From: an uncultured Salinisphaerales bacterium
Lineage (GTDB): Bacteria; Pseudomonadota; Gammaproteobacteria; Nevskiales; CAJXLF01
Assembly: GCA_913055805.1 (NCBI GenBank)
Contig: CAJXLF010000004.1
Span: 186,001 to 250,000, forward strand
Direction of reading: 5' to 3'
Length of the DNA: 64,000 nucleotides
Shown: positions 1 to 8,747 of the stretch, in pieces
Position numbering within the stretch: the stretch's first letter is position 1
Layout: each line of letters opens with the position of its first letter
The notes under the pieces: model-generated
The model's input: only the letters and a program-made list of their open reading frames with translations
The model's database searches: none
What the model was told of the DNA's origin: nothing
Position numbers and translations under genes: made by a program

Positions 1-2
1 TC

Positions 3-515
3 TGCACGGCCCTGGCGACGGAAGAACGGCTGGTCTCGCCCACCAATTTCCATAATTCGGTACACAACGCCGCGGCTGGCTACTGGAGTATAGCCACGGG
101 TTCACATGGCGCCTCCACCAGTCTGTCCGCCTATGACGGCAGTTATGTGGCGGGTCTGCTGGAAGCGGCAGTGCTGGCCCTGGGTGAAGACGTTGATGTA
201 CTGCTGGTCGGTTACGACGTGCAGGTGAGCGAGCCTTTGCACGACAAGCGGCCCATAGACGATCCCTTTACGAGTGCGCTGATATTGACGGCCGATATCG
301 AAAACGCGCCCTGGCGTTTGCGACTGTCTCTTAGTCATGAAGGTGATGAGACAGTGATGGAAAACGCCGCGCTGGAGGCCTTGCGCCAGAACAACCCTTC
401 TGCCCGCGCCCTGCCTCTGTTGCAGGTGCTTGCTGCGCCGCAGGGCGGCGCCGTCAGCTTGCCCGGTGTGGACGGTCTGTATCTGAATATACAAATCGAG
501 AGAGCGCAGGACTAG
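3..515 (+). CDS. Beta-ketoacyl synthase-like protein (aryl-polyene type), 5' end missing
   Basis: The reading frame is open from the first bases of the window to a TAG at 513-515, so only about the last 170 residues are present. It contains FHNSVHNAAAGYW, typical of the ketosynthase-like (chain-length-factor type) proteins of aryl-polyene clusters (Pfam Ketoacyl-synt_2 family). These proteins are thought to pair with a true ketosynthase during polyene chain elongation on an acyl carrier protein. The next two genes are a hotdog dehydratase and a ketoreductase, which supports the assignment. The catalytic cysteine region would lie upstream of the window, so it cannot be said whether this copy is catalytic. 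Confidence 0.75.
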   Translation, partial: CTALATEERLVSPTNFHNSVHNAAAGYWSIATGSHGASTSLSAYDGSYVAGLLEAAVLALGEDVDVLLVGYDVQVSEPLHDKRPIDDPFTSALILTADIENAPWRLRLSLSHEGDETVMENAALEALRQNNPSARALPLLQVLAAPQGGAVSLPGVDGLYLNIQIERAQD

Positions 516-518
516 ATC

Positions 519-962
519 GTGTTGCTGCAGCGTCAAGAACTCGAGAGTCTGATACCGCATGCCGGCGGCATGTGTCTGCTGGACGGCGTTACCGCCTGGG
601 ATGACAGCAGTATTACCTGCGTAACGCAGAGTCATGCGCTGGACAACAATCCTCTACGCACGGCCGCCGGGTTGCATAGCCTGCACCTGGCGGAATACGG
701 CGCCCAGGCCATGGCGGTGCATGGTGGCTTGCTGGCCCGTGCCGAAGGCCGCAAGGCTGCACCCGGTTTTCTGACCATGTTGCGTGCTGTGAAGCTGCAT
801 CGCCAGCGGGTGGATGACCTGGCGGGTGAACTTACCGTGCAGGCGCAGCAGATGATGGCTGCCGACAGTGGCTGGACTTACAACTTTGTTGTCAGCCACC
901 AGGGTCAGGCGCTGGCTGAGGGCCGGGTGATGGTGATGATGCAGCCGGAAGCTGTGGCATGA
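519..962 (+). CDS. Hotdog-fold 3-hydroxyacyl-ACP dehydratase, aryl-polyene type
   Basis: A 147-residue protein with a GTG start 3 bp after the previous stop. The N-terminal IPHAGGMCLLD (about residues 12-22) matches the HAGGM-type signature of ApeI/ApeP and FabZ-like dehydratases, whose histidine takes part in catalysis. It would remove water from the 3-hydroxyacyl-ACP intermediate in each elongation cycle of the polyene. Its stop overlaps the next start (ATGA), so it is probably translationally coupled to the ketoreductase. Family assignment is good; the exact ape gene letter is not certain. Confidence 0.8.
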   Translation: MLLQRQELESLIPHAGGMCLLDGVTAWDDSSITCVTQSHALDNNPLRTAAGLHSLHLAEYGAQAMAVHGGLLARAEGRKAAPGFLTMLRAVKLHRQRVDDLAGELTVQAQQMMAADSGWTYNFVVSHQGQALAEGRVMVMMQPEAVA

Positions 963-1687
963 GTGCTCCTCGGCGCGCGCTGGTTACCGGAGGCAGTGGC
1001 GATATCGGCAGCGCCATTTGCCGACGGCTGGCCGGGCAGGGCCTGGAAGTCGTGGTGCATGCCAACAGCCGTCTGGAAAAAGCCGAAGTTGTGGTTCAGG
1101 AGATTATGGCAGCAGGTGGCAAGGCCTCGGCGGTTGCCTTTGATGTCAGTGACGGTACTGCCAGCGCCGGCGCGCTGCAGGATGTATTGGCCGATGGCCC
1201 GGTTCAGGTAGTGGTCAATAACGCCGGCATTCATGACGATGCGCCTCTGGTAGGTATGAGCGCGGAACAGTGGCGGCGTGTCATCGATGTGTCATTACAC
1301 GGCTTCTACAATGTGACCCAGCCTCTGTTGATGCCGATGATGCGTGGGCGCTGGGGCCGGGTCATCAGCATCTCCTCCATCGCCGGGCAGATGGGCAATC
1401 GTGGTCAGGCGAACTATGCGGCGGCCAAGGCGGGCCTGCATGGGGCGAGCAAGTCACTGGCGATTGAAATGGCCTCGCGCGGCATCACGGCGAATGTGGT
1501 GGCGCCCGGCATTATCGCGGGCAGCATGACCGAAGACGTCTTTGATGACAGTATGGTCAAGCAGATGGTGCCCGCGCAGCGCCCCGGTACGCCGGAGGAA
1601 GTGGCTGCGCTGGTGGCTTTCCTGGCCTCGGACGATGCGGGCTACATCTCTGGTCAGGTCATCGGAATCAATGGAGCAATGGCATGA
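959..1687 (+). CDS. 3-oxoacyl-ACP reductase, FabG-like SDR (aryl-polyene cluster)
   Basis: A 242-residue classical short-chain dehydrogenase. Visible motifs are the cofactor loop TGGSGDIG (10-17), NNAG (87-90), the catalytic Ser near 139 and YAAAK (153-157). It would reduce the 3-oxoacyl-ACP intermediate with NADPH. It overlaps the dehydratase upstream and the glycosyltransferase downstream by 4 bp each (ATGA). The position after a ketosynthase-like gene and a dehydratase is the order of aryl-polyene operons, where this gene corresponds to ApeQ. A housekeeping FabG cannot be excluded by sequence alone, but the context argues against it. Confidence 0.85.
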   Translation: MSAPRRALVTGGSGDIGSAICRRLAGQGLEVVVHANSRLEKAEVVVQEIMAAGGKASAVAFDVSDGTASAGALQDVLADGPVQVVVNNAGIHDDAPLVGMSAEQWRRVIDVSLHGFYNVTQPLLMPMMRGRWGRVISISSIAGQMGNRGQANYAAAKAGLHGASKSLAIEMASRGITANVVAPGIIAGSMTEDVFDDSMVKQMVPAQRPGTPEEVAALVAFLASDDAGYISGQVIGINGAMA

Positions 1688-2457
1688 GCCAAGCCTTGAC
1701 GCCAGCGGATGTGGCGGTTGTTATCCCGGCTTATAACGAAGCCGCGACCATTGTTGAAGTGGTGCGCCGGGCCCGGGCCCAGGTGCCGCGGGTCATCGTG
1801 GTGGATGATGGCTCCACCGATGGCACGGCCGAACTGCTGGGTGATCTGGACGTGACAGTGCTGCGCAATGCCGAGAACAGCGGCAAGGGCGCCAGCATCT
1901 TCAATGGCGCCGGGCAGGCGCTGGCCGATGGCGCCAAGGCCATCATCACGCTCGACGGTGATGGCCAGCATCAGCCCGAAGATATCCCGCGCGTGCTCAC
2001 GGCAGCAGGCATCTACCCCGGCGACATCATTGTGGCCTCACGGCTGCGGCGCACCGAGAACGCGCCGCCGCTGCGCCTGTTCGCCAACCGCTTCGCCAAT
2101 TTCTGGATTTCCTGGGCGGCTGGATACTGGATACCGGACAGTCAGTCCGGGTTCCGTCTTTACCCGCGCAGGGTGTTCGAGGAAGCCGCGGTGCCGCATA
2201 ACCGCGAGCGTAGCTTCGTGTTCGAAAGCGAGGTGTTGATCGAGGCGGCCTGGCACGGTATCCGTAGTGAACCGGTGCCTATCGATTCGGTGTATTTCCA
2301 GGCGGCGCGGCCCAGCCATTACAAGCCGACACTGGATACAACGCGTATTGTGCGCATGGTGGCCTGGCGTCTGTTGCGCCGTGGCATGAACCCCTTCGGC
2401 CTTATCCGGGTATTGCGTGCGCTGCTTAATATGAGCGGGTCGCGCGCAATCGCCTGA
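1684..2457 (+). CDS. Family 2 glycosyltransferase (dolichol-phosphate-mannose synthase-like)
   Basis: A 257-residue GT-A glycosyltransferase with IPAYNE (14-19), DDGSTDGT (41-48) and the metal-binding DGDGQ (91-95). No C-terminal membrane-segment pair is evident, unlike GtrB/ArnC proteins. It is translationally coupled to the ketoreductase by an ATGA overlap. In aryl-polyene and xanthomonadin clusters, glycosyltransferases are thought to help attach the pigment to its lipid anchor, and this role is inferred here from position only. In many ape clusters a second ketosynthase follows the ketoreductase. Its absence here makes this the likely end of the polyene operon. Confidence 0.75.
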   Translation: MSQALTPADVAVVIPAYNEAATIVEVVRRARAQVPRVIVVDDGSTDGTAELLGDLDVTVLRNAENSGKGASIFNGAGQALADGAKAIITLDGDGQHQPEDIPRVLTAAGIYPGDIIVASRLRRTENAPPLRLFANRFANFWISWAAGYWIPDSQSGFRLYPRRVFEEAAVPHNRERSFVFESEVLIEAAWHGIRSEPVPIDSVYFQAARPSHYKPTLDTTRIVRMVAWRLLRRGMNPFGLIRVLRALLNMSGSRAIA

Positions 2458-2467
2458 GTCATCGCCG

Positions 2468-3247
2468 ATGGTGCGATCCGACGCCCTGCTGCTCAGCCTG
2501 CTTGCTGTGCTGCTGGCCGAATGGCTGATCTTCGATCTCAGTGTGGCCGGCGTGCTGATCCCGGTGGCGATTTACCTGATTCTGATGGCGGACGGCGTAT
2601 TTCGCCCGGCTTCACCCTGGTTCATGCCGCTGGTGGTGCATGGTCCGCGCGATGTGCCGGCGGTCGCCATGACTTTCGATGACGGGCCGGACGCCGCAGT
2701 GACGCCCGAGGTGCTGGATGTACTCAAGTCGGCGGGAGCCAAGGCCAGCTTTTTCACCATTGGCCGGCATCTGGACGCGCACCCACAGCTGGCGCAGCGT
2801 ATCTGTGACGAAGGGCATGAGCTGGGCAATCATTCCTATGACCATTCCCGCACCCTGAATTTCGCCCGCCCGCCCGCCATGAAGGCTGAAATCCTGCGGG
2901 GCGCCGGCGCCATACAGAAATTTACCGGTTCGGATCGCCTGCCCCTGTACCGACCCCCGGTGGGTTTGAAGAATCCACCGCTGGCGCGGGTGGCACAGGC
3001 ACTGGGGCTCAAGGTCATTGTATGGTCGCTGCATAGCCATGACAGCCGCATTCAGGACCCCCAGGCGATCGCCCAGCGGGTGCTGTCGCGAGTAAAGCCC
3101 GGTGACATCATTCTCATGCATGACGGGCATGATCTTCAGGGCAAGGATCGTCCGGCCACGGCGGAGGCGCTGCGGCGGATTCTGCAGGGTTTGCGCGAGA
3201 AAGGCCTGGAGTCCGTAACAGTTTCGGAATTGCTCAGGCAGACTTGA
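2468..3247 (+). CDS. Polysaccharide deacetylase (NodB homology domain), membrane-anchored
   Basis: A 259-residue protein. Residues 5-40 are strongly hydrophobic (one or two membrane segments), followed by a NodB-type carbohydrate esterase 4 domain. TFDDGP (69-74) carries the catalytic base and a metal Asp, NHSYDH (121-126) supplies the two metal histidines, and ILMHDG near the C-terminus is the final family motif. It probably removes N- or O-acetyl groups from an envelope saccharide at the inner membrane. It starts 10 bp after the glycosyltransferase stop and so likely shares its operon. Its 3' end overlaps the convergent photolyase gene by 14 bp. Confidence 0.85.
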   Translation: MVRSDALLLSLLAVLLAEWLIFDLSVAGVLIPVAIYLILMADGVFRPASPWFMPLVVHGPRDVPAVAMTFDDGPDAAVTPEVLDVLKSAGAKASFFTIGRHLDAHPQLAQRICDEGHELGNHSYDHSRTLNFARPPAMKAEILRGAGAIQKFTGSDRLPLYRPPVGLKNPPLARVAQALGLKVIVWSLHSHDSRIQDPQAIAQRVLSRVKPGDIILMHDGHDLQGKDRPATAEALRRILQGLREKGLESVTVSELLRQT

Positions 3248-4664
3248 GCGTTTCGAATGCGGCCAGCGCGGCCTTGCGTTCTTCGGCCAGATCCACCATG
3301 GGCAGCGGATAATCCCGACCCAGCGACAGTTGCGCGGCCTGCACGGCGGCCGGTTTGTTCCAGGGCTCGTGAATGGCATTGGCCGGCAATGCAGCCAGTT
3401 CCGGCACCCAGCGGCGCACGTAATCACCCTGCGGGTCGAATTTTCTGCCCTGCAAGACCGGATTGAATATGCGGAAATAAGGCGCGGCATCGGCGCCGCA
3501 ACCGGCAGTCCATTGCCAGCCCAATGTATTGTTGGCCAGATCGGCATCCACCAGCGTATCCCAGAACCAGGCAGCGCCCTGCTGCCAGGGCAGGCGCAGG
3601 TGTTTGGTCAGGAACGAGGCGACAATCATGCGCACCCGGTTGTGCATCCAGCCGCTTTGCCAGAGTTCGCGCATACCGGCGTCGACAATCGGGATGCCGG
3701 TTTTCCCCTGCAGCCATTTGCGCAGGTTTTTTTTCGAACGACGCCAGGGAAAATGTTCAAAGCGTGCGTCCAGTGGGGCGGTCGGTGTCTGCGGGAAATG
3801 ATGCAGCAGATGATGGGCGAACTCGCGCCAGCCCAGTTCACGCAGATAGTCCGCGGCGCCTGCCGGTTCCTTGCCCGGGGCGCTGTAGTGCACGGCATGT
3901 ACGATCTGCCGTGCCGAAACTTCACCGAAGTGCAGATGCGGCGACAGACGAGAAGTGCCCTGCCGATCAGGCCGGTCACGCAGTACCGGGTAATCGGCCA
4001 GTGCGGCAAGGAATTCATCCAGTCTGCGGTGGCCGCCGCTTTCGCCCGGCGTCCAGCTTGCGGCGAGACCGCTGTCCCAGCGAATTTCAGGCAACAGGTT
4101 CAGTGTGTCCAGGTTGTCGGACAGCTCGCCAGGCGGCAGCGGTGGCAGATGCATCGGGGCTGCCGTGGGTTGACCGATATGGTTCAGCTGCGGCGCCAGA
4201 TTTTTCCAGAAAGGGGTGAAAACCCGGTAGGGCTGACCTTGCTGATTATGCAGGGCGCCGGGTTCGCACAGCAGGTTGCCGGGGCAGTTCAGGGTTTCAA
4301 TGCCAGCCGCGGCCAGGGTTTCGGCGACATCATGATCACGCTGCGCAAGCGCGGGTTCGTAAAGGCGATTCCATACCACGCGCCGGCAGTTGAATTGTTC
4401 GCAAAGCTGACGCAAGGCAGCCGCGCTGTCCGTGGCCGGGAGAATATACAGACGGCTGCCACGCCGCAGTAATTCTTTTTGCAGCTGGGACAGGCTGTGG
4501 TGCAGCCACCAGCGGCTGGCCGCACCCGGTAGCCAGTCTCCCCCCTCTTCCGGCGCATGGATGTAGACCGGCAGCAGCCGGCTGCTGTTTTCCATGGCGG
4601 TCAGCAGGCCGGGGTTGTCCGCCAGGCGCAGATCACGCCGGAACCAGAAGAGGCTGGCCGTCAT
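3234..4664 (-). CDS. phrB: Deoxyribodipyrimidine photolyase (class I CPD photolyase)
   Basis: A light-driven enzyme that reverses cyclobutane pyrimidine dimers using FAD and an antenna cofactor. The protein is about 476 residues, the family's usual length. It begins SLFWFRRDLRLADN, ends with the FAD-binding helical domain, and contains GMRELWQSGWMHNR and GWQWTAGCG followed by PYFRIFNP, the classic photolyase signature; tryptophans of the electron-transfer chain appear in these segments. The start at 4664 is preferred over a longer in-frame start because it removes a non-conserved leader and overlaps the upstream hydrolase stop by ATGA. The two genes are therefore probably co-transcribed. Confidence 0.93.
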   Translation of the reverse strand: MTASLFWFRRDLRLADNPGLLTAMENSSRLLPVYIHAPEEGGDWLPGAASRWWLHHSLSQLQKELLRRGSRLYILPATDSAAALRQLCEQFNCRRVVWNRLYEPALAQRDHDVAETLAAAGIETLNCPGNLLCEPGALHNQQGQPYRVFTPFWKNLAPQLNHIGQPTAAPMHLPPLPPGELSDNLDTLNLLPEIRWDSGLAASWTPGESGGHRRLDEFLAALADYPVLRDRPDRQGTSRLSPHLHFGEVSARQIVHAVHYSAPGKEPAGAADYLRELGWREFAHHLLHHFPQTPTAPLDARFEHFPWRRSKKNLRKWLQGKTGIPIVDAGMRELWQSGWMHNRVRMIVASFLTKHLRLPWQQGAAWFWDTLVDADLANNTLGWQWTAGCGADAAPYFRIFNPVLQGRKFDPQGDYVRRWVPELAALPANAIHEPWNKPAAVQAAQLSLGRDYPLPMVDLAEERKAALAAFETLKSA

Positions 4665-5392
4665 GTCAGGGTCTGCAACCACTGGCGCCAGAGTTTGCGC
4701 CAGGTCTTCCAGTCGTGATCCCCCTCGATTGACTGCATCGGGAAGTCCGCACCCAGGCGCTGCAGCGCCTGGTAATGCGCAGAGAAATCGTCGTCTTCAC
4801 CATAGACCAGTGTGACCGGGGGGTGTTCGCGGCCGAGCAGAAAGCGCCATATGGGCACCAGTTCCTGCTGCAGTTCCTCGTCGCCGGGCCGCGGTTCGGG
4901 CGGGCCGGATGCGCTGCGTTGCAGGAATTCCTCTTCACCGAGGAAGGGTGCGAGCAGCAGCAACGATTCGATGCGCGCGGGAAAACGACGGGCTACGGTC
5001 AGGGCGCCGAAACCGCCCAGGGAGATGCCGGCCAGAACCAGTTTGCGCTGTGGCCAGGCGTCCAGTACGTCGGACTTGAGGCGTTCAGTGACGATGCGTT
5101 TCCGGTAATAGCCGACGTGGGCATCGGCGACCAGCAGCGCCACACGGTCCTGCTCGATCAGTGGCCGGGCATCGGCGACGAAGCCTTTGTCGATGAAATC
5201 CGTACCACGATCCCGAATACCCGGCAGTAGCACAATGACATGATCCGCCTGCGCCGGGTCGCCGAAGATCTGCACTGGCATGGGCTGCGTGGTTTCTGCA
5301 AACAGATTGCAGCCGCCGCAGAACATTAGAAATGGTGCGGCCAGCCAGGGTGGGCGCATGATCAGGCGGTTGGTGAAGCTGCGAAGGGACAT
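4661..5392 (-). CDS. Alpha/beta hydrolase, probable lipoprotein
   Basis: An alpha/beta-hydrolase fold protein of about 243 residues. It has the nucleophile elbow GISLGGFGAL, an acid region around YGEDDDFS and a late GDHDWKTW histidine that completes a plausible Ser-Asp-His triad. The N-terminus is basic, then hydrophobic, and ends in FCGGC, so it may be lipidated and exported. Longer in-frame starts exist; 5392 or 5404 fits an AGGAG just upstream and keeps clear of the divergent gene. It precedes phrB with a 4-bp overlap. The substrate is unknown. VIVLLPGIRDRG resembles esterase/lipase relatives. Confidence 0.65.
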   Translation of the reverse strand: MSLRSFTNRLIMRPPWLAAPFLMFCGGCNLFAETTQPMPVQIFGDPAQADHVIVLLPGIRDRGTDFIDKGFVADARPLIEQDRVALLVADAHVGYYRKRIVTERLKSDVLDAWPQRKLVLAGISLGGFGALTVARRFPARIESLLLLAPFLGEEEFLQRSASGPPEPRPGDEELQQELVPIWRFLLGREHPPVTLVYGEDDDFSAHYQALQRLGADFPMQSIEGDHDWKTWRKLWRQWLQTLT

Positions 5393-5442
5393 GGCATGCA
5401 GCATACTCCTGCCTGAAGAACTGTCCCAAACGGAGAGGGATA

Positions 5443-6003
5443 ATGGGTGGTAATACAGATATGGATATGTCGCTACTGGATTCGCTGCTGGCGTCCTGGC
5501 AGCCCCAACTGGGGCGCGACTATCAGGCCTACCGCAATCACTGTGCGCGGGTCTGTAGCTTCGGTCTGGCGCTGGCAGAGCGGGAGACGCAGGCCGGTGC
5601 GGATACTGCCGAGCTGTTGCAGATCGCGCTGGCCTTTCATGATCTTGGCATCTGGTCGCATGCAACCTTCGACTATCTGGATCCCTCCGCCGGGCTGGCC
5701 AGAGAGTGGCTGCAAGAGAAGGGCCGCGCAGACAAAGTGGAACTGGTGGAGGCCATGATTGTGCAGCATCACAAGCTGAGCCGGGCGCCTGCCGTGAGCG
5801 GCAGTGAGCTGCCGGATATTGTGCGCCGAGCCGACCTGATCGATGTTTCGCTGGGGCTGATCCGTTTCGGCCTGCCGCGCGCTTTCTATAAGGAGGTGCG
5901 TGAGCGCTACCCCATCTGCGGCTTCCACGGCCGGCTCGTCAGTTTCACCTTGCAATGGTGGTGGCGCCATCCCCTGCGGCCGCTGCCGATGATGCGCCGC
6001 TGA
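5443..6003 (+). CDS. HD domain protein (putative phosphohydrolase)
   Basis: About 186 residues, with the HD metal-binding pattern: His33, the His66-Asp67 pair in AFHDLGIW, His109-His110 and Asp131 in RRADLID. HD proteins of this size commonly hydrolyse nucleotides or other phosphate esters, but no specific substrate can be read from the sequence. An alternative start at 5461 (MDMSLLDS) is equally possible. It is divergent from the phrB/hydrolase pair, and its stop lies 5 bp before the ydbH-like start, suggesting one transcript with the downstream envelope genes. Confidence 0.7.
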   Translation: MGGNTDMDMSLLDSLLASWQPQLGRDYQAYRNHCARVCSFGLALAERETQAGADTAELLQIALAFHDLGIWSHATFDYLDPSAGLAREWLQEKGRADKVELVEAMIVQHHKLSRAPAVSGSELPDIVRRADLIDVSLGLIRFGLPRAFYKEVRERYPICGFHGRLVSFTLQWWWRHPLRPLPMMRR

Positions 6004-6008
6004 GTTTG

Positions 6009-8039
6009 ATGCGTCTGAAGACAGGATTCTGTTGCTGTCTGCTGCTCGCCGGCCTGGGCGGGCCCGCCGTCGCCATTGATCGCCTGACCTTCAGTATGGA
6101 GAGTCTGGAGGGGGCTGACTGGCGCGCGGAAGATCTGCAGTGGCATGTGGATTTGAGCGATCAGGGTGCCAGCCGGGTACGCATAGCCCGCCTGGCGCTG
6201 CCGCAACCCTATGGTGAAATAACGGCTCTGCGTATCGATTGCCCGGGTTTGCGCTTCGAGGCCAAAACCATTGCCTGTCCGGCTGGTACCGCACAGGCCC
6301 GGGCGCCGTGGCTCGGGAAAGAAGCGTTCAGGCTGAGCTTTAGTTATACCGTCGCGAGCAAGGCGTTGAACCTGCAAGTCGAGGCCATGCCGGCGTTTGG
6401 GGGGCGTTTTGATCTCAATGCTGACTACGCGCAGGACTGGCGCGCGCAAGTCAGCGCGCGCCATGTGGCCGCGGCCCAGTTGGGCGCCTGGTTGCCGGCA
6501 CTGTCCGAAGCGTTGGCGGGCTGGAGTTTCGAGGGCCCGCTGGACGCGGATGTCGAAGCCACATCGCAGCATGCGAACTACCGTTTTTCGGCGGCAGGGC
6601 TGACGCTGTCTGACGACAGTGGCCGTATCGCCAGCGAGGCGCTGAATATAGTCGTGCAGGGCGAGCTGCATCGGCAGAGCGGCGCCTGGCGGGGGCCGGT
6701 CAACATCGAGTTGCCCTCGGGCCAGGCCTATATCGAGCCGGTGTTTGTCGATTTTGCCGCACAGCCGGCTGAGTTCCATGCTGAAATCGGTTATGCCGAT
6801 GACGGCAGCCTGTATTGGCAATCCGCGCAACTGAAACAAGGCGAAATGCTTGCGCTGCAGGCCAGCGGTCGTTGGGCGGGAGAACTGCAGGCTCTGAGCC
6901 TGCAAGTAAAAACCGCGCGCCTGCCGGCAGCCTACGAACTTTATGCCAAGCCCTTTCTGCTGGGCACGCCGTTCGAGTCGTTGCAGACCGTGGGCCGTAT
7001 CGGAGGGAATCTGGAATGGGATGCCCAGGGGCCGCAGTCACTGCAGGCCTCACTGGACTCCGTCGTGCTGGAAGATGCGCAAGGCCGCTTCGCCTGGGAT
7101 GCAGTCAACGGCGAGCTGTTCTGGCGCGCCAGCGGCGAGAGTCGGCCCAGCCGGCTGCAATGGCGCGGGGGCAGCGCCTACAAAGTGCTGTTCGGGCCCG
7201 CTGACATGCAGTTGTTGCTGCAGGGTAAAAGCGGACGACTGCTGCAGCCTCTCAATCTGCCGGTGCTGGAAGGTGCCTTGAAAGTGAACACGCTGGCCCT
7301 GCAGGATTGGGGTGCGGAGCAGATGGCGCTGCAGTTTGATGGCGAACTCAAGCCGCTGAGTCTGGAGGCGCTGACGACGGCGCTTGGCTGGCCGCGTTTC
7401 GGTGGGCGCCTGGGTGGACGCCTGCCGGAACTGGATTACCGGGACGGGGTACTCACGCTGGGTGGTGCGCTGAAGGCGCAGGTTTTCGATGGCGAAGTCA
7501 GCGTGGAAAACCTGAAGGTGCAAGACCCTTTCGGCCGCTTGCCGCAGCTGTTCGCCGATGTGCGGGCGCGCAATCTTGATCTCGAGGCAGTGACCCAGGC
7601 GTTTTCTTTCGGTCTGATCCAGGGGCGGCTGGATGGGGACATCGAAGCCCTGCAAATGCTGAACTGGAAACCGGTGGCCTTCGATGCGCGCCTGGCTACG
7701 CCCGAGGACGACGACAGCCGGCATCGCATCAGCCAGCGCGCCATTGAAAACATCAGCGCCATAGGCGGTGGTGGCGCCACCGCGGTTCTTTCTCGAGGTT
7801 TTCTGCAGTTCTTCGAGGACTTCGCCTATGATCGTATCGGTCTCTCCTGCCGGCTGGCGGGGGGTGTCTGTCAGATGGGGGGTGTAGGTCCGGCCAAGGA
7901 TGGCAATGGCTATATTCTGGTCAAGGGAAAGTTGCTGCCGCGTATTGATGTCATCGGCTATGCCAGGCAGGTCGACTGGGCCACCCTGGTGGAACAGTTG
8001 AAGTCGGTCAGTGAAGGCGAAGGTCCGGTACTGCGTTAG
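6009..8039 (+). CDS. ydbH: YdbH family AsmA-like intermembrane lipid transport protein
   Basis: About 676 residues. It begins with a signal/anchor segment (LKTGFCCCLLLAGLGG), then a long stretch of repeated beta-strand sequence, and ends with RISQRAIENISAIGGGG, the conserved end of YdbH. E. coli YdbH belongs to the AsmA-like bridge-forming proteins (with TamB and YhdP) that carry phospholipids from inner to outer membrane, and it works with the small lipoprotein YnbE and the periplasmic YdbL. The start at 6009 is chosen because it gives a clean signal segment and avoids overlapping the HD gene. The following gene is a YdbL homologue, supporting the assignment. Confidence 0.8.
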   Translation: MRLKTGFCCCLLLAGLGGPAVAIDRLTFSMESLEGADWRAEDLQWHVDLSDQGASRVRIARLALPQPYGEITALRIDCPGLRFEAKTIACPAGTAQARAPWLGKEAFRLSFSYTVASKALNLQVEAMPAFGGRFDLNADYAQDWRAQVSARHVAAAQLGAWLPALSEALAGWSFEGPLDADVEATSQHANYRFSAAGLTLSDDSGRIASEALNIVVQGELHRQSGAWRGPVNIELPSGQAYIEPVFVDFAAQPAEFHAEIGYADDGSLYWQSAQLKQGEMLALQASGRWAGELQALSLQVKTARLPAAYELYAKPFLLGTPFESLQTVGRIGGNLEWDAQGPQSLQASLDSVVLEDAQGRFAWDAVNGELFWRASGESRPSRLQWRGGSAYKVLFGPADMQLLLQGKSGRLLQPLNLPVLEGALKVNTLALQDWGAEQMALQFDGELKPLSLEALTTALGWPRFGGRLGGRLPELDYRDGVLTLGGALKAQVFDGEVSVENLKVQDPFGRLPQLFADVRARNLDLEAVTQAFSFGLIQGRLDGDIEALQMLNWKPVAFDARLATPEDDDSRHRISQRAIENISAIGGGGATAVLSRGFLQFFEDFAYDRIGLSCRLAGGVCQMGGVGPAKDGNGYILVKGKLLPRIDVIGYARQVDWATLVEQLKSVSEGEGPVLR

Positions 8040-8141
8040 CGGCCCAAAATCCCGGGCAACGCGCTACACTTGCAACCCTGTGCATGGTTTTACTGTCATA
8101 GGGATATTGGAGCCGGTTCGACCGGCTGATTGGAGACAGAA

Positions 8142-8738
8142 ATGAGAAAGCTTGCTGCCCTGAGTGTGCTGGTATTCACTGCCGCCTGCGTCACTATTAA
8201 CGTCTACTTTCCGGCCGTCGCGGCCGAGAAAGCAGCCGACCGTATTATCGATAATGTCTGGGGCAAGGATCAGGCGCCGTCTCCCGGCGAAGACAAGGCA
8301 GCGCAGGAGCCGACCTCGGCCCTGGAAACCGCACAACGCTGGGTTGCCCAGGCCATGGGTTCGGTCATTGGTACGGCTCACGCACAGGCTGATATCGATG
8401 TCTCCTCCCCTGCCATTCAGGCCATCACCGCTTCCATGGAAGCACGGCATGGCAAGCTGGCGCCCTTCTATGATTCCGGCGCCATCGGCCTGACCCAGGA
8501 CGGCGAAGTGGCGATTCGTGACCCGGGGCAGGTGCCGCTGAAAGACCGTAATACCCTGCGTCAGCTGGTAGCCGACGAGAACGGTGATCGCCGCAGCCTG
8601 TACCGTGAAATCGCATCTGCCAATGGCCATCCTGAATGGGAGGCCGATATCCGCAAGACTTTCGCCAAGCGCTGGATTTCCAAGGCACGCAAGGGTTGGT
8701 ATTACCAGGACGGTAGTGGCGACTGGCAACAGAAGTAA
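8142..8738 (+). CDS. YdbL family (DUF1318) lipoprotein
   Basis: A 198-residue exported protein. The N-terminus runs MRKLAALSVLVFTAAC, a lipobox with Cys16, followed by VTINVYFP. The C-terminal part (DRNTLRQLVADENGDR to ARKGWYYQDG) matches the YdbL/DUF1318 domain. The ATG at 8142 is preferred over a TTG at 8130 because GGAG lies 6 nt upstream of it. YdbL modulates the YdbH–YnbE bridge in E. coli. This copy is about twice as long as E. coli YdbL and carries its own lipid anchor, so it may combine the YnbE and YdbL roles. The middle linker is rich in Ala, Pro and Gln. Confidence 0.8.
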   Translation: MRKLAALSVLVFTAACVTINVYFPAVAAEKAADRIIDNVWGKDQAPSPGEDKAAQEPTSALETAQRWVAQAMGSVIGTAHAQADIDVSSPAIQAITASMEARHGKLAPFYDSGAIGLTQDGEVAIRDPGQVPLKDRNTLRQLVADENGDRRSLYREIASANGHPEWEADIRKTFAKRWISKARKGWYYQDGSGDWQQK

Positions 8739-8747
8739 GCTTCGGGA

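Noticed and set aside
3330-4472. Long plus-strand open frame of 380 codons opposite the photolyase
   Set aside because: The minus strand encodes a clear photolyase with family motifs; the plus-strand translation has no recognisable domain and is a shadow of high GC coding DNA.
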